DNA of 64,000 nucleotides from Haloferax larsenii JCM 13917 (GTDB taxonomy: Archaea > Halobacteriota > Halobacteria > Halobacteriales > Haloferacaceae): positions 514,786-578,785 of the forward strand of contig NZ_AOLI01000019.1 in the NCBI RefSeq assembly GCF_000336955.1. The letters are read 5' to 3'. Made by a program: the position numbers and the translations under genes. Positions 15,497-24,397 of the stretch are shown one piece after another (position 1 is the first letter of the stretch; each line of letters begins with the position of its first letter). The notes under the pieces are model-generated. The model saw nothing but the letters and a program-made list of their open reading frames with translations. It had not been told where the DNA came from and ran no database searches.

Positions 15497-16759
15497 TTAC
15501 TTCGGGCTCCCCGAACTCCGGACGGAGGTGGAACGACTCTCTTTCGAAACCGGAGGTTCGGTAAGGTAGAGCACGCCCGAAACAAGGAGGAAGAGCACAC
15601 CGAACCCGATAACTGCGGTGAGTGGACTCCACGCGTCAGCGACCACGCCGCCGAACAGATGCAGTGGCGTCCGAAGCAACGCAAATACCATCGCGGCCGC
15701 GCTCAGGACGGTGGCCCGTCCGGCGGACGGGATGTGGTCGTTGAGGTGGCCGCTGATGATTGGTTTCATCGCCGCGCGCGTTCCCTTCATCACGAAGAAC
15801 GACGGGACTGCGATGACCGCGACGACTGCGGGCGCAGCCAGTACCACCCCCGTCAGAATCGGAATGACGAACACCGTTCGCCTGAGTCCGAATCGGTCGA
15901 CGAGGTCGCCCGCGTAGAAACTCCCGAACGCACCCACGCCCGCGAACGTGGCGTAGAGCACTCCCAACCCGATTTCCGGGGGCAGTCCGAAGGGCAGTGT
16001 CGTGAGGCTGGCTTCGAACGCGTCGACTGCGACCGGTTGGATGAACTCCTCCATCGCACTGGTGACGCCCAAAAAGAATCCGGCGTAGATGACAAAGGAG
16101 CGGAGCGACTGACCGGCGAATGCGTCTCTAACGACCTGTAGGACAACCCTGATATCGGGTGTCGTCTCCTCGGCGACCCGCGGACCGGGGAGCGACGCGA
16201 CCACGACGATGCCGACCAGTGCGAAGACCGCGCTCGCGAGAAACGGGTATCGTGGGTCGAGGATGTACAACCCGGCACCGACGACCATCGTCAGAGCCAT
16301 CGACCACTGTCCGATTGCGGTGCCCCGGCCGCTGATACCCGTGAATCGCTCGGCGGCGAGCGTCCCACCCAGTGCGTCGTACAGCCATGCGTCTTCACTT
16401 CCCGACGCGAAGGCCAACGAGAGCGCCCAGAGCGACCACACAGCCAGAAACTCGGGATAGCTCTGTGCGACGACCATCCCGAGTAAGTGGACGAACGCGA
16501 GCGCGCGACTCACGATGATACTGTTTCGCCGGCCGATTCGGTCGCCGACGTAGCCAGTCGGAATCTCTCCGGCGACCGTCAACACGGCCTGAAGTGCGCT
16601 CAGCGAGACGATTTCCGTGAACGACAGCCCCCGCGAGAGCAGGAACAACACGAATATCGGAAAGGCGAATCCGCGCGGGTCGAGCGAGCGATACAGGTAG
16701 TATCGGGTGGCGACGCTCCGAGACCGGCGCTCTCGTGACGGGTCGGGCGAGGATGTCAC
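15497..16759 (-). CDS. Major facilitator superfamily transporter
   Basis: This 420-residue integral membrane protein has about 12 hydrophobic segments. The MFS loop motif GDRIGRRNSIIV follows TM2, and a related GDLVDRFGLRRTV lies between TM8 and TM9. The N-terminus is short and basic (RERRSRSVATRYYLYRSL). It lies 23 bp downstream of a phosphotransferase-like gene on the same strand, so the two are probably co-transcribed. That resembles drug-resistance pairs, but no substrate can be named. Confidence 0.85.
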   Translation of the reverse strand: MTSSPDPSRERRSRSVATRYYLYRSLDPRGFAFPIFVLFLLSRGLSFTEIVSLSALQAVLTVAGEIPTGYVGDRIGRRNSIIVSRALAFVHLLGMVVAQSYPEFLAVWSLWALSLAFASGSEDAWLYDALGGTLAAERFTGISGRGTAIGQWSMALTMVVGAGLYILDPRYPFLASAVFALVGIVVVASLPGPRVAEETTPDIRVVLQVVRDAFAGQSLRSFVIYAGFFLGVTSAMEEFIQPVAVDAFEASLTTLPFGLPPEIGLGVLYATFAGVGAFGSFYAGDLVDRFGLRRTVFVIPILTGVVLAAPAVVAVIAVPSFFVMKGTRAAMKPIISGHLNDHIPSAGRATVLSAAAMVFALLRTPLHLFGGVVADAWSPLTAVIGFGVLFLLVSGVLYLTEPPVSKESRSTSVRSSGSPK

Positions 16760-16782
16760 TTAGTCTCCACCGAACCGCCGAC

Positions 16783-18000
16783 TCACGCTTTCCCGAGATT
16801 CGACTCGTCGGTGGTGTCGCCAGCGGCCGACTGCGACACGTCGAGTTCGCCGATGGTGTCGAGGGCGAACTGATGTAGTTCGCAGTTACCGTCGAAGACA
16901 TCCTCGATAGGGTCTCCGACCATCTCGGCAATCCACTCGTGGTTCCGCTCGTCGAGCGTCAATTTGACCGCGATGCCGACCCACTCCAACCAGCGGGCGG
17001 CGACGTGCAGTCGGTAGCCGCGCTCGACGAGTTCGTCGGGGCCATCCCAACCGACCGACCTCAGTCCCTCGCGATAGCCATCGAGCACTGCCCGTTCGAG
17101 GTCCGCCGCACGGGAGACGGGCCAATCGAGGAACATCAGCGTGAGAATCACCAACGCCCCAGCGTCGTCTCCGAGTCTGGCGATACCGCACTGGTCCCAG
17201 TCGATGGCAACTGTTTGAGGCGTTCCGTCCTCGGTCGTGGTCGCAAAGAGGTTGCGACCGAAGGCGTCGAAGTGGCAGAACGTCTTCGGCAGGTCGTCGC
17301 GGGCGGCAACGAACCGGTCGCGGTTCTGCCACGCCGAAAAGAGTCGGTTTCGACTCTCCTCGGTCGGGAAGTGACGGCGAACGATGGGTTCCTGCGGAAG
17401 CGTATCGACGAGAGCCACGACGCTGACGGTCCGGCTAAAGTCGAACGTCCGCTCTATGACCCAGTCCCCGGACGGGATATCACTGCCCGTGAGGAACGCA
17501 CCGTTGAACTGCCCGAGGTGGCGGGCGACCTGTCGGTACTGGTCGAGGGTCCACGACTCTGACCCACCATAGTCGTCCGAGAGGTCTTCGAGCCACAACC
17601 AGACCGCTTCACCGGGATACTCGTCGATGCGGTACGTGGTCGCTGGAACCAACCCAACGGACGTCTGGTCGGCGATGTTCGAGCGGTACGCTTCCGCCTC
17701 TCGCTTCCAGTAGGGGTGGCCCGATGGGTCCTCACCGGGGCGTTTTGCGAGGACCTTGAGAACGACCGACCACGTCGTCGTCGTCGCCGACACCGTTGCC
17801 GTTCCTTCGAACCGGAAGAGGGCTGTCCCAAAATAGCCCCCTCCGGCCCCGACGCGCATCGGCGAGTACTCCCACTCGTCGACGGTCGCAGTGTCGTCAC
17901 CGAGCACCGCCCTCACTATCGGAGTCAGCGTCTCGGCGTCGATATCTGAGACTTGCTGTTCGATTTCGGAACTGATGCCCGGGATGTTCAGCGATGTCAT
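16783..18000 (-). CDS. Aminoglycoside-phosphotransferase-like (APH/CHK) kinase
   Basis: This 405-residue protein-kinase-like fold enzyme shows the catalytic loop CHFDAFGRNLF (Asp and Asn) and the metal-binding Asp in VAIDWDQCGIARLGDD. Upstream is a lysine-containing strand (WSVVLKVLAKR) and an ATP-lobe glutamate region. It is related to APH and CHK-like small-molecule kinases; the true substrate could be an amino sugar, choline-like compound or antibiotic. Clustering with an MFS exporter could suggest detoxification. Its start at 18000 is followed upstream by a 141-bp AT-richer gap carrying the promoter. Confidence 0.8.
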   Translation of the reverse strand: MTSLNIPGISSEIEQQVSDIDAETLTPIVRAVLGDDTATVDEWEYSPMRVGAGGGYFGTALFRFEGTATVSATTTTWSVVLKVLAKRPGEDPSGHPYWKREAEAYRSNIADQTSVGLVPATTYRIDEYPGEAVWLWLEDLSDDYGGSESWTLDQYRQVARHLGQFNGAFLTGSDIPSGDWVIERTFDFSRTVSVVALVDTLPQEPIVRRHFPTEESRNRLFSAWQNRDRFVAARDDLPKTFCHFDAFGRNLFATTTEDGTPQTVAIDWDQCGIARLGDDAGALVILTLMFLDWPVSRAADLERAVLDGYREGLRSVGWDGPDELVERGYRLHVAARWLEWVGIAVKLTLDERNHEWIAEMVGDPIEDVFDGNCELHQFALDTIGELDVSQSAAGDTTDESNLGKA

Positions 18001-18141
18001 CGGACCCTCTCACCCGAGTCGGGAAAGTGACACATGCGGTGCACCCTTACCTCCAGTCTTCGCTTCACGGAAATTCACCAATTGATAGATAATACCATAC
18101 GACATACAAATTCCTGCTGTCAGCGATACTGTCTCAGCAAG

Positions 18142-19200
18142 CTACCGTTTCGTCGCCTGGACGACCGTCTGCCCAGGTCCAGCACGCCGAATTGCTGTTT
18201 GGCGTACGTCTTCGAAGCCTGCGTCGCGGAGCCACTCGCGGACCGCTTCGTACGGGTGGATCGTCGCGTCCAGCGTGACCAGATACGTCAACCCGACGAA
18301 CCCCTGACCCGTCTTTCCGACCGGCATTCGTGCGGTGTCCGCCAGTTGGTCGAGCACGACGAGTTGGCCACCGGGACGAAGCCACTCGGCGACGCGTTCG
18401 AACAGCCGCCTGTTTGCCACATCGTCGTGGGCGTGGATGACGTTGAACATGAGCGCAACGTCGTGTTCAGCGCCGAGGTCGTCTTCCCAGTAGTCGCCGC
18501 CGGTGACCTCGACGCGGGCTTCGAGGCCCGCCGCTGCAATCTCTTCTCGGGCGACGTCCAGCGCTTCGGGGTAGTCGAAGACGACGGCGGAGAGGTTCGG
18601 GTGCCTCCGACACAGTTCAATCGCGTACAGACCGTGCCCGCCGCCAACGTCGAGCACGCGTGTCGCACCGTCAGGAACGCCGACGGCGTCGGCAACCTCG
18701 TCGACGACGACGCTCGCTGCCGCGCGGAACCCCTTTTGCGCAGTCTCCCAGCGCGTCGGCTCTTCGTCGAACCACTCGTAAATCGTCTGCGGTGGATGGC
18801 CCTCGCGGACGACCGTCTCGAAGTTGTCCTCCCAAAACGGGAAGACGAGTTCGTCCCAGAACGTGAGCCACGGGGCCATGTTGGTCTCCGACTCCGCGAG
18901 CAGCCACTTCGTCGTCATTCGCGTGTTCCGGTACCGACCGCCGTCCATGGTGACGTACCCCTGCGCGTCGAGGAACGTCGATAGCACCTCGATGGCGTTT
19001 GCGTCCGCATCGAGCCGGTCGGCGAGTTCGGTCGCAGACAGTGGCTCCCCAGCTGACGCGAGTTTTTCGAAGAGGCCGATATCGAGTGCGAGCACTACTG
19101 CTTCGAACGTCGACGCACCGAAGAGGTCCAAGATGGGTGCAGGCCCCTTGTCGAGCCGGAGCAACAGCAATCGTTCGAGGAAGTTTGGATTGACTGGCAT
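18142..19200 (-). CDS. SAM-dependent O-methyltransferase
   Basis: This 352-residue protein resembles acetylserotonin/hydroxyindole and plant-type small-molecule O-methyltransferases. Residues 20-100 form the winged-helix dimerisation domain (ALDIGLFEKLASA, then LSATELADRLDADANAIEVL). The catalytic domain has motif I VLDVGGGHGLYAIEL, the SAM-adenine acidic VVFDYPEALDVA, and MFNVIHAHDD. ATG 19200 lies 13 bp after the upstream hydrolase stop, making a hydrolase-methyltransferase operon. Substrate is unknown. Confidence 0.85.
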   Translation of the reverse strand: MPVNPNFLERLLLLRLDKGPAPILDLFGASTFEAVVLALDIGLFEKLASAGEPLSATELADRLDADANAIEVLSTFLDAQGYVTMDGGRYRNTRMTTKWLLAESETNMAPWLTFWDELVFPFWEDNFETVVREGHPPQTIYEWFDEEPTRWETAQKGFRAAASVVVDEVADAVGVPDGATRVLDVGGGHGLYAIELCRRHPNLSAVVFDYPEALDVAREEIAAAGLEARVEVTGGDYWEDDLGAEHDVALMFNVIHAHDDVANRRLFERVAEWLRPGGQLVVLDQLADTARMPVGKTGQGFVGLTYLVTLDATIHPYEAVREWLRDAGFEDVRQTAIRRAGPGQTVVQATKR

Positions 19201-19213
19201 CGTATTCCTCGCG

Positions 19214-20152
19214 TCAGTGAGATTCTCCCGTCGCAGTTGTGTCTCCCGCCGCGGTTGCATCTCCCGTCGCGCCCTTCACCTCGTGCGCGAACTCCCGCAC
19301 CGCCGCGGTGAAGAACGCCGGGTTGTCGATGTTCGAAGCGTGGCCCGCGTCGGGGACGACAGTCACCTCCACGTCGGCGTTCGTGAGTGACTCGGCGAGA
19401 CGCGTGTGCATGGTCCGAAATGCCTTCGGCGCGTGTTCGCCGTACAGCAGCAACACCGGCACGTCGATTTCAGACCCGTCGAAGTCGCTCTCTGGGAATC
19501 GCGCCATCGCCCTGGTAATCTTGGCGAATTCGGCGTGTGAAATCCGCGGCGCGTCTTCGACGAGTCGCTGAATCGTGTCGGCGTCGGTCGCAACACCCGG
19601 CGAGAGGAGGTTGCCGACCCGGAGTTGGATTTTGTTCAGCGTCGGATACCGAATCACGCGGTCGAGCAGGGCGAAGAACCGCAGGTTCGAGAAGATGAGT
19701 CGCCCGGACAGGGGAAGCGGGGCGGCGGTGAACGTGTCTGAGAGGACGAGTCCGGCGACTTCGTCGGGATGGGCGGCCGCGTACACCTGCGCGATACAGC
19801 CCCCCATCGAAAGCCCGCAGAGAATCGGGTTTTCGACGTCCAGTGCCGACAGGAGGGCGTCGAGGTCTGCGGCGTACAGGTCCATCGAGTACGGGTCGCG
19901 GTCGGAACCGCCGGTGTGTCCGTGACCGCGCACGTCGTAGGTGATGGTCGTGAATTCGTCACTGAGCGCATCCACCTGCGGCCCCCACTCGGTCGTGCTC
20001 ATGAACATCCCGTGGATGAACACGATTGGCGGGCCGTCGCCGCGCCGTTCGTAGTACGTCTCGATATCTCCGGTCCGGACCGTGCCGGTTGTCGTATCGT
20101 CTCCGGCCGACGGCCCGCCGGTCGTTGATTCCCCACCCTCACCACGAATCAT
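19214..20152 (-). CDS. Alpha/beta hydrolase (lipase/esterase-like)
   Basis: This 312-residue hydrolase shows the oxyanion motif FIHGMFMSTTEWG, nucleophile Ser115 in CGLSMGGCIAQ, the acid likely in LLYGEHAPKAF and catalytic His in PDAGHASNIDNP. Both ends are low-complexity (a GESTTGGPSAGDDTTTG start and a GATGDATAAGDTTATGESH end), typical of halophilic tails. It is 60 bp downstream of the FilR1-type regulator and 13 bp upstream of the methyltransferase, all on the minus strand, so the three probably form one operon. Confidence 0.82.
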   Translation of the reverse strand: MIRGEGGESTTGGPSAGDDTTTGTVRTGDIETYYERRGDGPPIVFIHGMFMSTTEWGPQVDALSDEFTTITYDVRGHGHTGGSDRDPYSMDLYAADLDALLSALDVENPILCGLSMGGCIAQVYAAAHPDEVAGLVLSDTFTAAPLPLSGRLIFSNLRFFALLDRVIRYPTLNKIQLRVGNLLSPGVATDADTIQRLVEDAPRISHAEFAKITRAMARFPESDFDGSEIDVPVLLLYGEHAPKAFRTMHTRLAESLTNADVEVTVVPDAGHASNIDNPAFFTAAVREFAHEVKGATGDATAAGDTTATGESH

Positions 20153-20212
20153 GCGAGAGATACGCTCACTGTGGAGAAAACGATGTCTCTCGATACGAGT
20201 TCGGACAAGGAG

Positions 20213-21148
20213 TCACCCGTCTGCAAGTAGTTCGGAATCCGCCCTGACAGATTCGTAGACGCGTTCGGCCCACTCGCGGGCGACAGGTGACTCGGTATCG
20301 ACGAACACTCGCATGAGTCCGGTCGTCTCGTCGTAGCCACCGATGCCGACTCGCTCGTCGAAGAGGGCGAGACCGTACGGCAGGTCGTCGCGCGTCCGAA
20401 GCGTCAGGTGGCCGCTTTCGACTGCTTCCCGCGCCTGCTCGGGGTACGTCTCGAAGAGTTTGTCCGCGATGTGCGGGAGGTAGATAATCTCCGTCTCGGT
20501 GGTCTCGAAGACGTGTTGGTGGAACCCGCCGAGGGCGAGCGGGGCCATGTGCGTCGTATTGAACCCCCGGAACGTCTCGGAGGAGCGGACGAGCGAAATA
20601 AAGCGCTCGACCGGGCGGTAGGGGTCGTCAGGCTCTGCGACAGTGACTGTCGCGTCGACGAACGGTTCGACGACGAACTCCTGGTGGTCCTCGCAGACGG
20701 CTTCCAAGAGCGGTGTGAGTCGCCGTGCAGTTCCGACGTTGGCCTCGAATCGAAGCACTTCCTCTGCGATAATCTGACCGAGTCCGGTCAGTCGGAAGCG
20801 ACCGTCGACTTTCTCGACGAATCCCTGCTGGTCGAGCCACTGGGTGAACCGGTGGCTCGTCGCCTTCGACACGTCGAGGCGAGATTCGATTTCTCTCCTG
20901 TCGAGCGGGCCGTCGAGCAGCGCTTCGAGGACCGGCCCGTGACGGACGATGTCGCCGAGCACGTCCGTCTCGATGCGCTCGTTCGCCCGTTCGAGTCTCC
21001 GGCCGAGATACCGGCGGTTGCGCGCGTTCTCTAAGATGGCCTCTAAGAGCGGTGTTCCCGGTTCCGGAGAGCCCTCACGACTGGTGTCGTAGCTCGTATC
21101 GCGGCTGGTATCGTGACTCGTATCGCGACTGTGCTCGTCCGAAGCCAT
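20213..21148 (-). CDS. Winged-helix regulator with FilR1-type C-terminal domain
   Basis: This regulator of about 311 residues has an ArsR/MarR-like winged helix at about 50-130 (LEALLDGPLDRREIESRLDV, then SKATSHRFTQWLDQQGFVE). The C-terminal FilR1-like domain of haloarchaea ends GGYDETTGLMRVFVDTES. The N-terminus contains a four-residue repeat, S(R/H/Y)DT, encoded by 12-bp DNA repeats. I chose ATG 21148 (MASDEHS); a TTG/ATG six codons upstream is less likely. It is divergent from the FAD-dependent oxidoreductase at 21372 and probably controls both sides. Confidence 0.82.
   Translation of the reverse strand: MASDEHSRDTSHDTSRDTSYDTSREGSPEPGTPLLEAILENARNRRYLGRRLERANERIETDVLGDIVRHGPVLEALLDGPLDRREIESRLDVSKATSHRFTQWLDQQGFVEKVDGRFRLTGLGQIIAEEVLRFEANVGTARRLTPLLEAVCEDHQEFVVEPFVDATVTVAEPDDPYRPVERFISLVRSSETFRGFNTTHMAPLALGGFHQHVFETTETEIIYLPHIADKLFETYPEQAREAVESGHLTLRTRDDLPYGLALFDERVGIGGYDETTGLMRVFVDTESPVAREWAERVYESVRADSELLADG
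21076..21135. repeat. Five in-frame 12-bp repeats in a regulator gene
   Basis: Five 12-bp units (consensus CGTGACTCGTAT on the plus strand) encode the N-terminal tetrapeptide repeat S-x-D-T of the FilR1-type regulator. Because the unit is a multiple of three, copy-number change would alter length without breaking the frame. Confidence 0.75.
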
Positions 21149-21371
21149 GACTCTTGCTAGCAATAGACGAGACGGGCGATAGTAACGTTACCCCGTTCAA
21201 ACTCCGTGAGTGCGCTTCGAGTCTCGACTCAGTGAGTGCACTTCGAACCGCAACTCAGCCAGTCGTTCCTCGAACTCCGATTCCCGGCGTTTCGTCGCGT
21301 GAAACACGGTTCAGTCCCTGAAACGTGGGGCAGCGAGTGAGGCTAACCGAGAAAGAATCGTATGTTAGCAC

Positions 21372-22772
21372 ATGTCTATAACCGACATCGACGACACGGC
21401 GCGAGAGGAGTTTATCGAGGGCTTCCACGGGAGCGTAATTCGCCCCGACGCCGACGAGTACGACGACGCACGGGCGGTGTGGAACGGGATGATAGACAGG
21501 CAGCCGGGCCTCATCGCCCGGTGTGCGGGCGTCGCGGACGTTGTCAGTGCGGTGACCTTCGGCCGCGAGAACGACCTCCTCGTCTCGGTTAGAGGCGGTG
21601 GCCACAACGTCGCGGGAAGCGCCGTCTGCGACGACGGACTCGTCATCGACCTCTCGGAGATGACGAGCGTCCGCGTCGACCCGGACGCGCGAACCGCGTG
21701 GGTCGAAGCCGGTGCGACGTGGGCCGACGTGGACCACGAGACGCAGGCGTTCGGCCTCGCAGCACCCGGCGGCGTCGTCTCGGACACCGGCGTCGCGGGG
21801 CTGACTCTCGGCGGCGGTATCGGCCACCTCCGCCGGAAGTACGGACTCAGTTGTGACGCGCTGCGGTCGGTCGAACTCGTCACCGCAGCCGGCGAGTTCG
21901 TGACCGCGAGCGAGGACGAACACGCCGAGTTGTTCTGGGGTATCCGAGGCGGAGGCGGCAACTTCGGCGTCGTCACGGCGTTCGAATTCGACCTCTTCCC
22001 CGTCGGCCCGGACGTCGCGATGTGCCTCGTCTTCTACTCGGCAGACGAGTTCGAATCGACGATGGGTTCCTACCGCGAATACTGCGCGTCAGCCCCCGAC
22101 AAAGTGAGTTCCCTGACGTTCTCGGGCGTGATGCCCGACGAAGAACTCTTCTCGGATGACGCGCTCGACGAGCAGAAAATCGGGGTGCTCGGGTGCTACG
22201 CCGGACCTCCGGCGGAGGGCGCGGCCGCGCTCGAACCGCTTCGAACGCTCGCCGAGCCGGTGGCCGACTTCAGCGGCGTGCTGCCCTACGTCGAACTCCA
22301 GCAACTCCTCGACGAAGACTACCCCGACGGAATGCGCTACTACTGGAAGTCGCTGTACCTCGATGGGCTCTCGGATAGCGTTCTCGACCGACTGGCGTAC
22401 TGGGTCGACGCCGCGCCATCTCCGCTTTCGACGGTAGACATCTGGCATCTGGGTGGGGCGATAAGCGACGTGGACGACGACGAGAACGCGTTCGCCGGAC
22501 GACACGCGCCGTATCTCCTCGGCGTCGAAGCCAACTGGGAAGCCCCCGAAACGGACGACGAGAACGTCGCGTGGGCCCGCGACTGCCTCGACGACATGCG
22601 GCAGTTCTCCGACGGGTCGGTCTACCTCAACTTCCCCGGTTTTCTGGAGGAGGGCGACGACATGATGCAGACCACGTTCGGCCCGACCTACGAGCGACTG
22701 GTCGCGCTGAAAGACGAGTACGACCCGACGAACCTGTTCCGGATGAACCAGAACGTGGCCCCCTCGTCGTAG
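21372..22772 (+). CDS. FAD-dependent oxidoreductase, berberine-bridge type
   Basis: This 466-residue flavoprotein has a PCMH-type FAD-binding domain: SVRGGGHNVAGS, where His78 is the expected 8-alpha covalent FAD attachment, then GLTLGGGIGHL and FWGIRGGGGNFGVVTAFEF. A C-terminal BBE segment ends TNLFRMNQNV. The cysteine used for bicovalent attachment in some members is not present in GGVVSDTGVAGLTLGGG. Relatives oxidise sugars, alcohols or secondary metabolites. There is no signal peptide, so it is cytoplasmic. It is divergent from the FilR1 regulator. The 223 bp between them contain two imperfect ~30-bp direct repeats around TGAGTGCNCTTCGA. Confidence 0.87.
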   Translation: MSITDIDDTAREEFIEGFHGSVIRPDADEYDDARAVWNGMIDRQPGLIARCAGVADVVSAVTFGRENDLLVSVRGGGHNVAGSAVCDDGLVIDLSEMTSVRVDPDARTAWVEAGATWADVDHETQAFGLAAPGGVVSDTGVAGLTLGGGIGHLRRKYGLSCDALRSVELVTAAGEFVTASEDEHAELFWGIRGGGGNFGVVTAFEFDLFPVGPDVAMCLVFYSADEFESTMGSYREYCASAPDKVSSLTFSGVMPDEELFSDDALDEQKIGVLGCYAGPPAEGAAALEPLRTLAEPVADFSGVLPYVELQQLLDEDYPDGMRYYWKSLYLDGLSDSVLDRLAYWVDAAPSPLSTVDIWHLGGAISDVDDDENAFAGRHAPYLLGVEANWEAPETDDENVAWARDCLDDMRQFSDGSVYLNFPGFLEEGDDMMQTTFGPTYERLVALKDEYDPTNLFRMNQNVAPSS

Positions 22773-22796
22773 CCGTGTTCTGCCCGATAGAGTCGT

Positions 22797-23588
22797 CTAT
22801 ACCCGCCGAAGGAACGCCCGCAACTCCGCAAGTCCGGCATCGTACTGGTCGCGGAAGATGCAGTGGCCCGCGCCGGGGACGTGGACGAGTCGGCCATCGG
22901 CTAACGTCGAAGCCGTGTCGAGGTGGTCCGCTCTCGTCTCCGGGTCGGCGTCGGCTTTCAACACGAGCGCCGGGGCGGTGATGTCGGGAAATATCTCGGC
23001 CGCGGCCCCGAACCCTGCCCGCGTAATCTCCGCAATCGCCGGACGACACTCAGTTCGGGCGACGGCGAGGCGTCGGGCGAGGTCCGGTCGCTCGTCTCGA
23101 TACTCGTCGGCGATGGTGTCCACACCCTTCTCGGACCACTCTCGAACCGCGTTTCGGACCTCATTCGCCCGCTCGTCGGGGCCACTCTCCGGGATATCGA
23201 GCATGCAAGCGGGGTCTTCGAGCACGACTGCACGCGGGAGGTCAGGGTGCATCGCGGCGGCCAACGCGACAGTCGACCCACCCATCGAGTGGCCGAGCAA
23301 AATTGGGTTCGAGAGGTCGAGGGCGTCGAGCAACCCCACGAGGTCGGCGACTCTGTCGCGGGGTCCGTACCCGGTTTCGGGCGCGTCCGAAAGGCCGTGA
23401 GCGCGGGCGTCGTAGGTCACGACGTCGTAGTCGGCTGCGAGGTCCTCGACGAGTGGTTCCCAGCACCGCCCGTTGTCGGTAAAGCCGTGTGCCATCACCA
23501 GCGGCGGTCCCTCGCCGGTTCGGTAGTACTGCAACGAGACGCCGTCGACGTGGATAGAATCTGTTTCCCAATCGTCAGGAAGGTTCAT
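22797..23588 (-). CDS. Alpha/beta hydrolase
   Basis: This 263-residue hydrolase shows MAHGFTDNGRCW (oxyanion region), TYDARAHGLSD, nucleophile Ser101 in LLGHSMGGSTV, acid in LVLKADADPET and catalytic His in VPGAGHCIFRDQ. It resembles haloalkane-dehalogenase-like/esterase hydrolases, with substrate unknown. It converges with the flavoprotein gene (24 bp between stops). Upstream on its own strand is a tandem-repeat array and then a membrane-protein gene. Confidence 0.85.
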   Translation of the reverse strand: MNLPDDWETDSIHVDGVSLQYYRTGEGPPLVMAHGFTDNGRCWEPLVEDLAADYDVVTYDARAHGLSDAPETGYGPRDRVADLVGLLDALDLSNPILLGHSMGGSTVALAAAMHPDLPRAVVLEDPACMLDIPESGPDERANEVRNAVREWSEKGVDTIADEYRDERPDLARRLAVARTECRPAIAEITRAGFGAAAEIFPDITAPALVLKADADPETRADHLDTASTLADGRLVHVPGAGHCIFRDQYDAGLAELRAFLRRV

Positions 23589-23632
23589 TGGCAGAACTGG
23601 CGAGTAGTCGAAGAAAAACCTCTCGCTCTATT

Positions 23633-23697
23633 CAGGCCTGCAGTTCAGGCGCGCAGTTCTGGCCTGCAGTCCAGGCGCGCAGTTCAGGCCTATAATT
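23633..23697. repeat. Five tandem 13-bp repeats
   Basis: Five consecutive 13-bp units: CAGGCCTGCAGTT, CAGGCGCGCAGTT, CTGGCCTGCAGTC, CAGGCGCGCAGTT, CAGGCCTATAATT. They alternate between CCTG and CGCG centres, giving a 26-bp higher-order period. The last unit overlaps the stop codon of the membrane protein gene. The array is 45 bp upstream of the hydrolase start. Confidence 0.88.
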
Positions 23698-24298
23698 CAC
23701 GCCGGAAGAACCGGCTCAGAGCGAACAACACCACCGCGAGAACGGCGGCCGGGATGGCGACCGCAGGGACGCTCACGGGAATCTCCGTGCCAGCGAAGGG
23801 ATTTCCGCCCCCGGCGGCGAGATAGCCCGCCAACAACTCTTGTCCGGCGTGACCGAGGAGGAAGAATCCATCGAGGGTGACGACGGCCGCCGCACCGGTA
23901 ACGAGGCTAATCATCGTCGCAGCATCTTCGACGTTCAACAGGTGTGCGGCCTCGGCCTCGCTCATCACGTCGCCGCGCTGGACGCGCTGATAGCCGACGT
24001 ACACCAACCCGAGCGCTGCGACCGCCTCGATGGCACCCGCGTACGCCCCAAGGACGAGGATTTTCGGGGCGGACAACAGCGGGTCACCGCCGGGGAAGAG
24101 GCGCTGTGTCGACGCCGGGAGCGTCATCGCCAGTGGCAACACCAACGCGAGTGCGCCGAAGATTGCACTCTGTAACGCGAGTTTGTATGCGAGGTGCTGC
24201 TTGAAGAGACTGCGTCGGCGCACTCGAACCCGTTCGTAGGCAGACTGTCCCAGCAGCGCCGACGCGATGGGGTCGTCGAAACCGTCGTCACCATCCAT
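23690..24298 (-). CDS. Integral membrane protein of unknown function
   Basis: This 202-residue protein has a hydrophilic N-terminus (about 35 residues, with a basic RVRVRRRSLFKQH) followed by about four membrane segments (44-62, 83-105, 128-152 and 172-195). The loop VQRGDVMSEAEAAHLLNVED sits between the second and third. No motif identifies it. The stop codon falls inside the 13-bp repeat array. It lies about 100 bp downstream of the ATP-grasp gene on the same strand. Confidence 0.72.
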   Translation of the reverse strand: MDGDDGFDDPIASALLGQSAYERVRVRRRSLFKQHLAYKLALQSAIFGALALVLPLAMTLPASTQRLFPGGDPLLSAPKILVLGAYAGAIEAVAALGLVYVGYQRVQRGDVMSEAEAAHLLNVEDAATMISLVTGAAAVVTLDGFFLLGHAGQELLAGYLAAGGGNPFAGTEIPVSVPAVAIPAAVLAVVLFALSRFFRREL

Positions 24299-24397
24299 GC
24301 TGTACGAGTGTCGGGTGCGGGACCTCGATATAAAATCTAGTCGGTCCCGAAATCAGTCGTGAGAGACAACAGTTCGACCGACTAAGGGGTTCGGCAG

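Noticed and set aside
23633-23697. CRISPR-like array
   Set aside because: The 13-bp units have no spacers and no cas genes are present.
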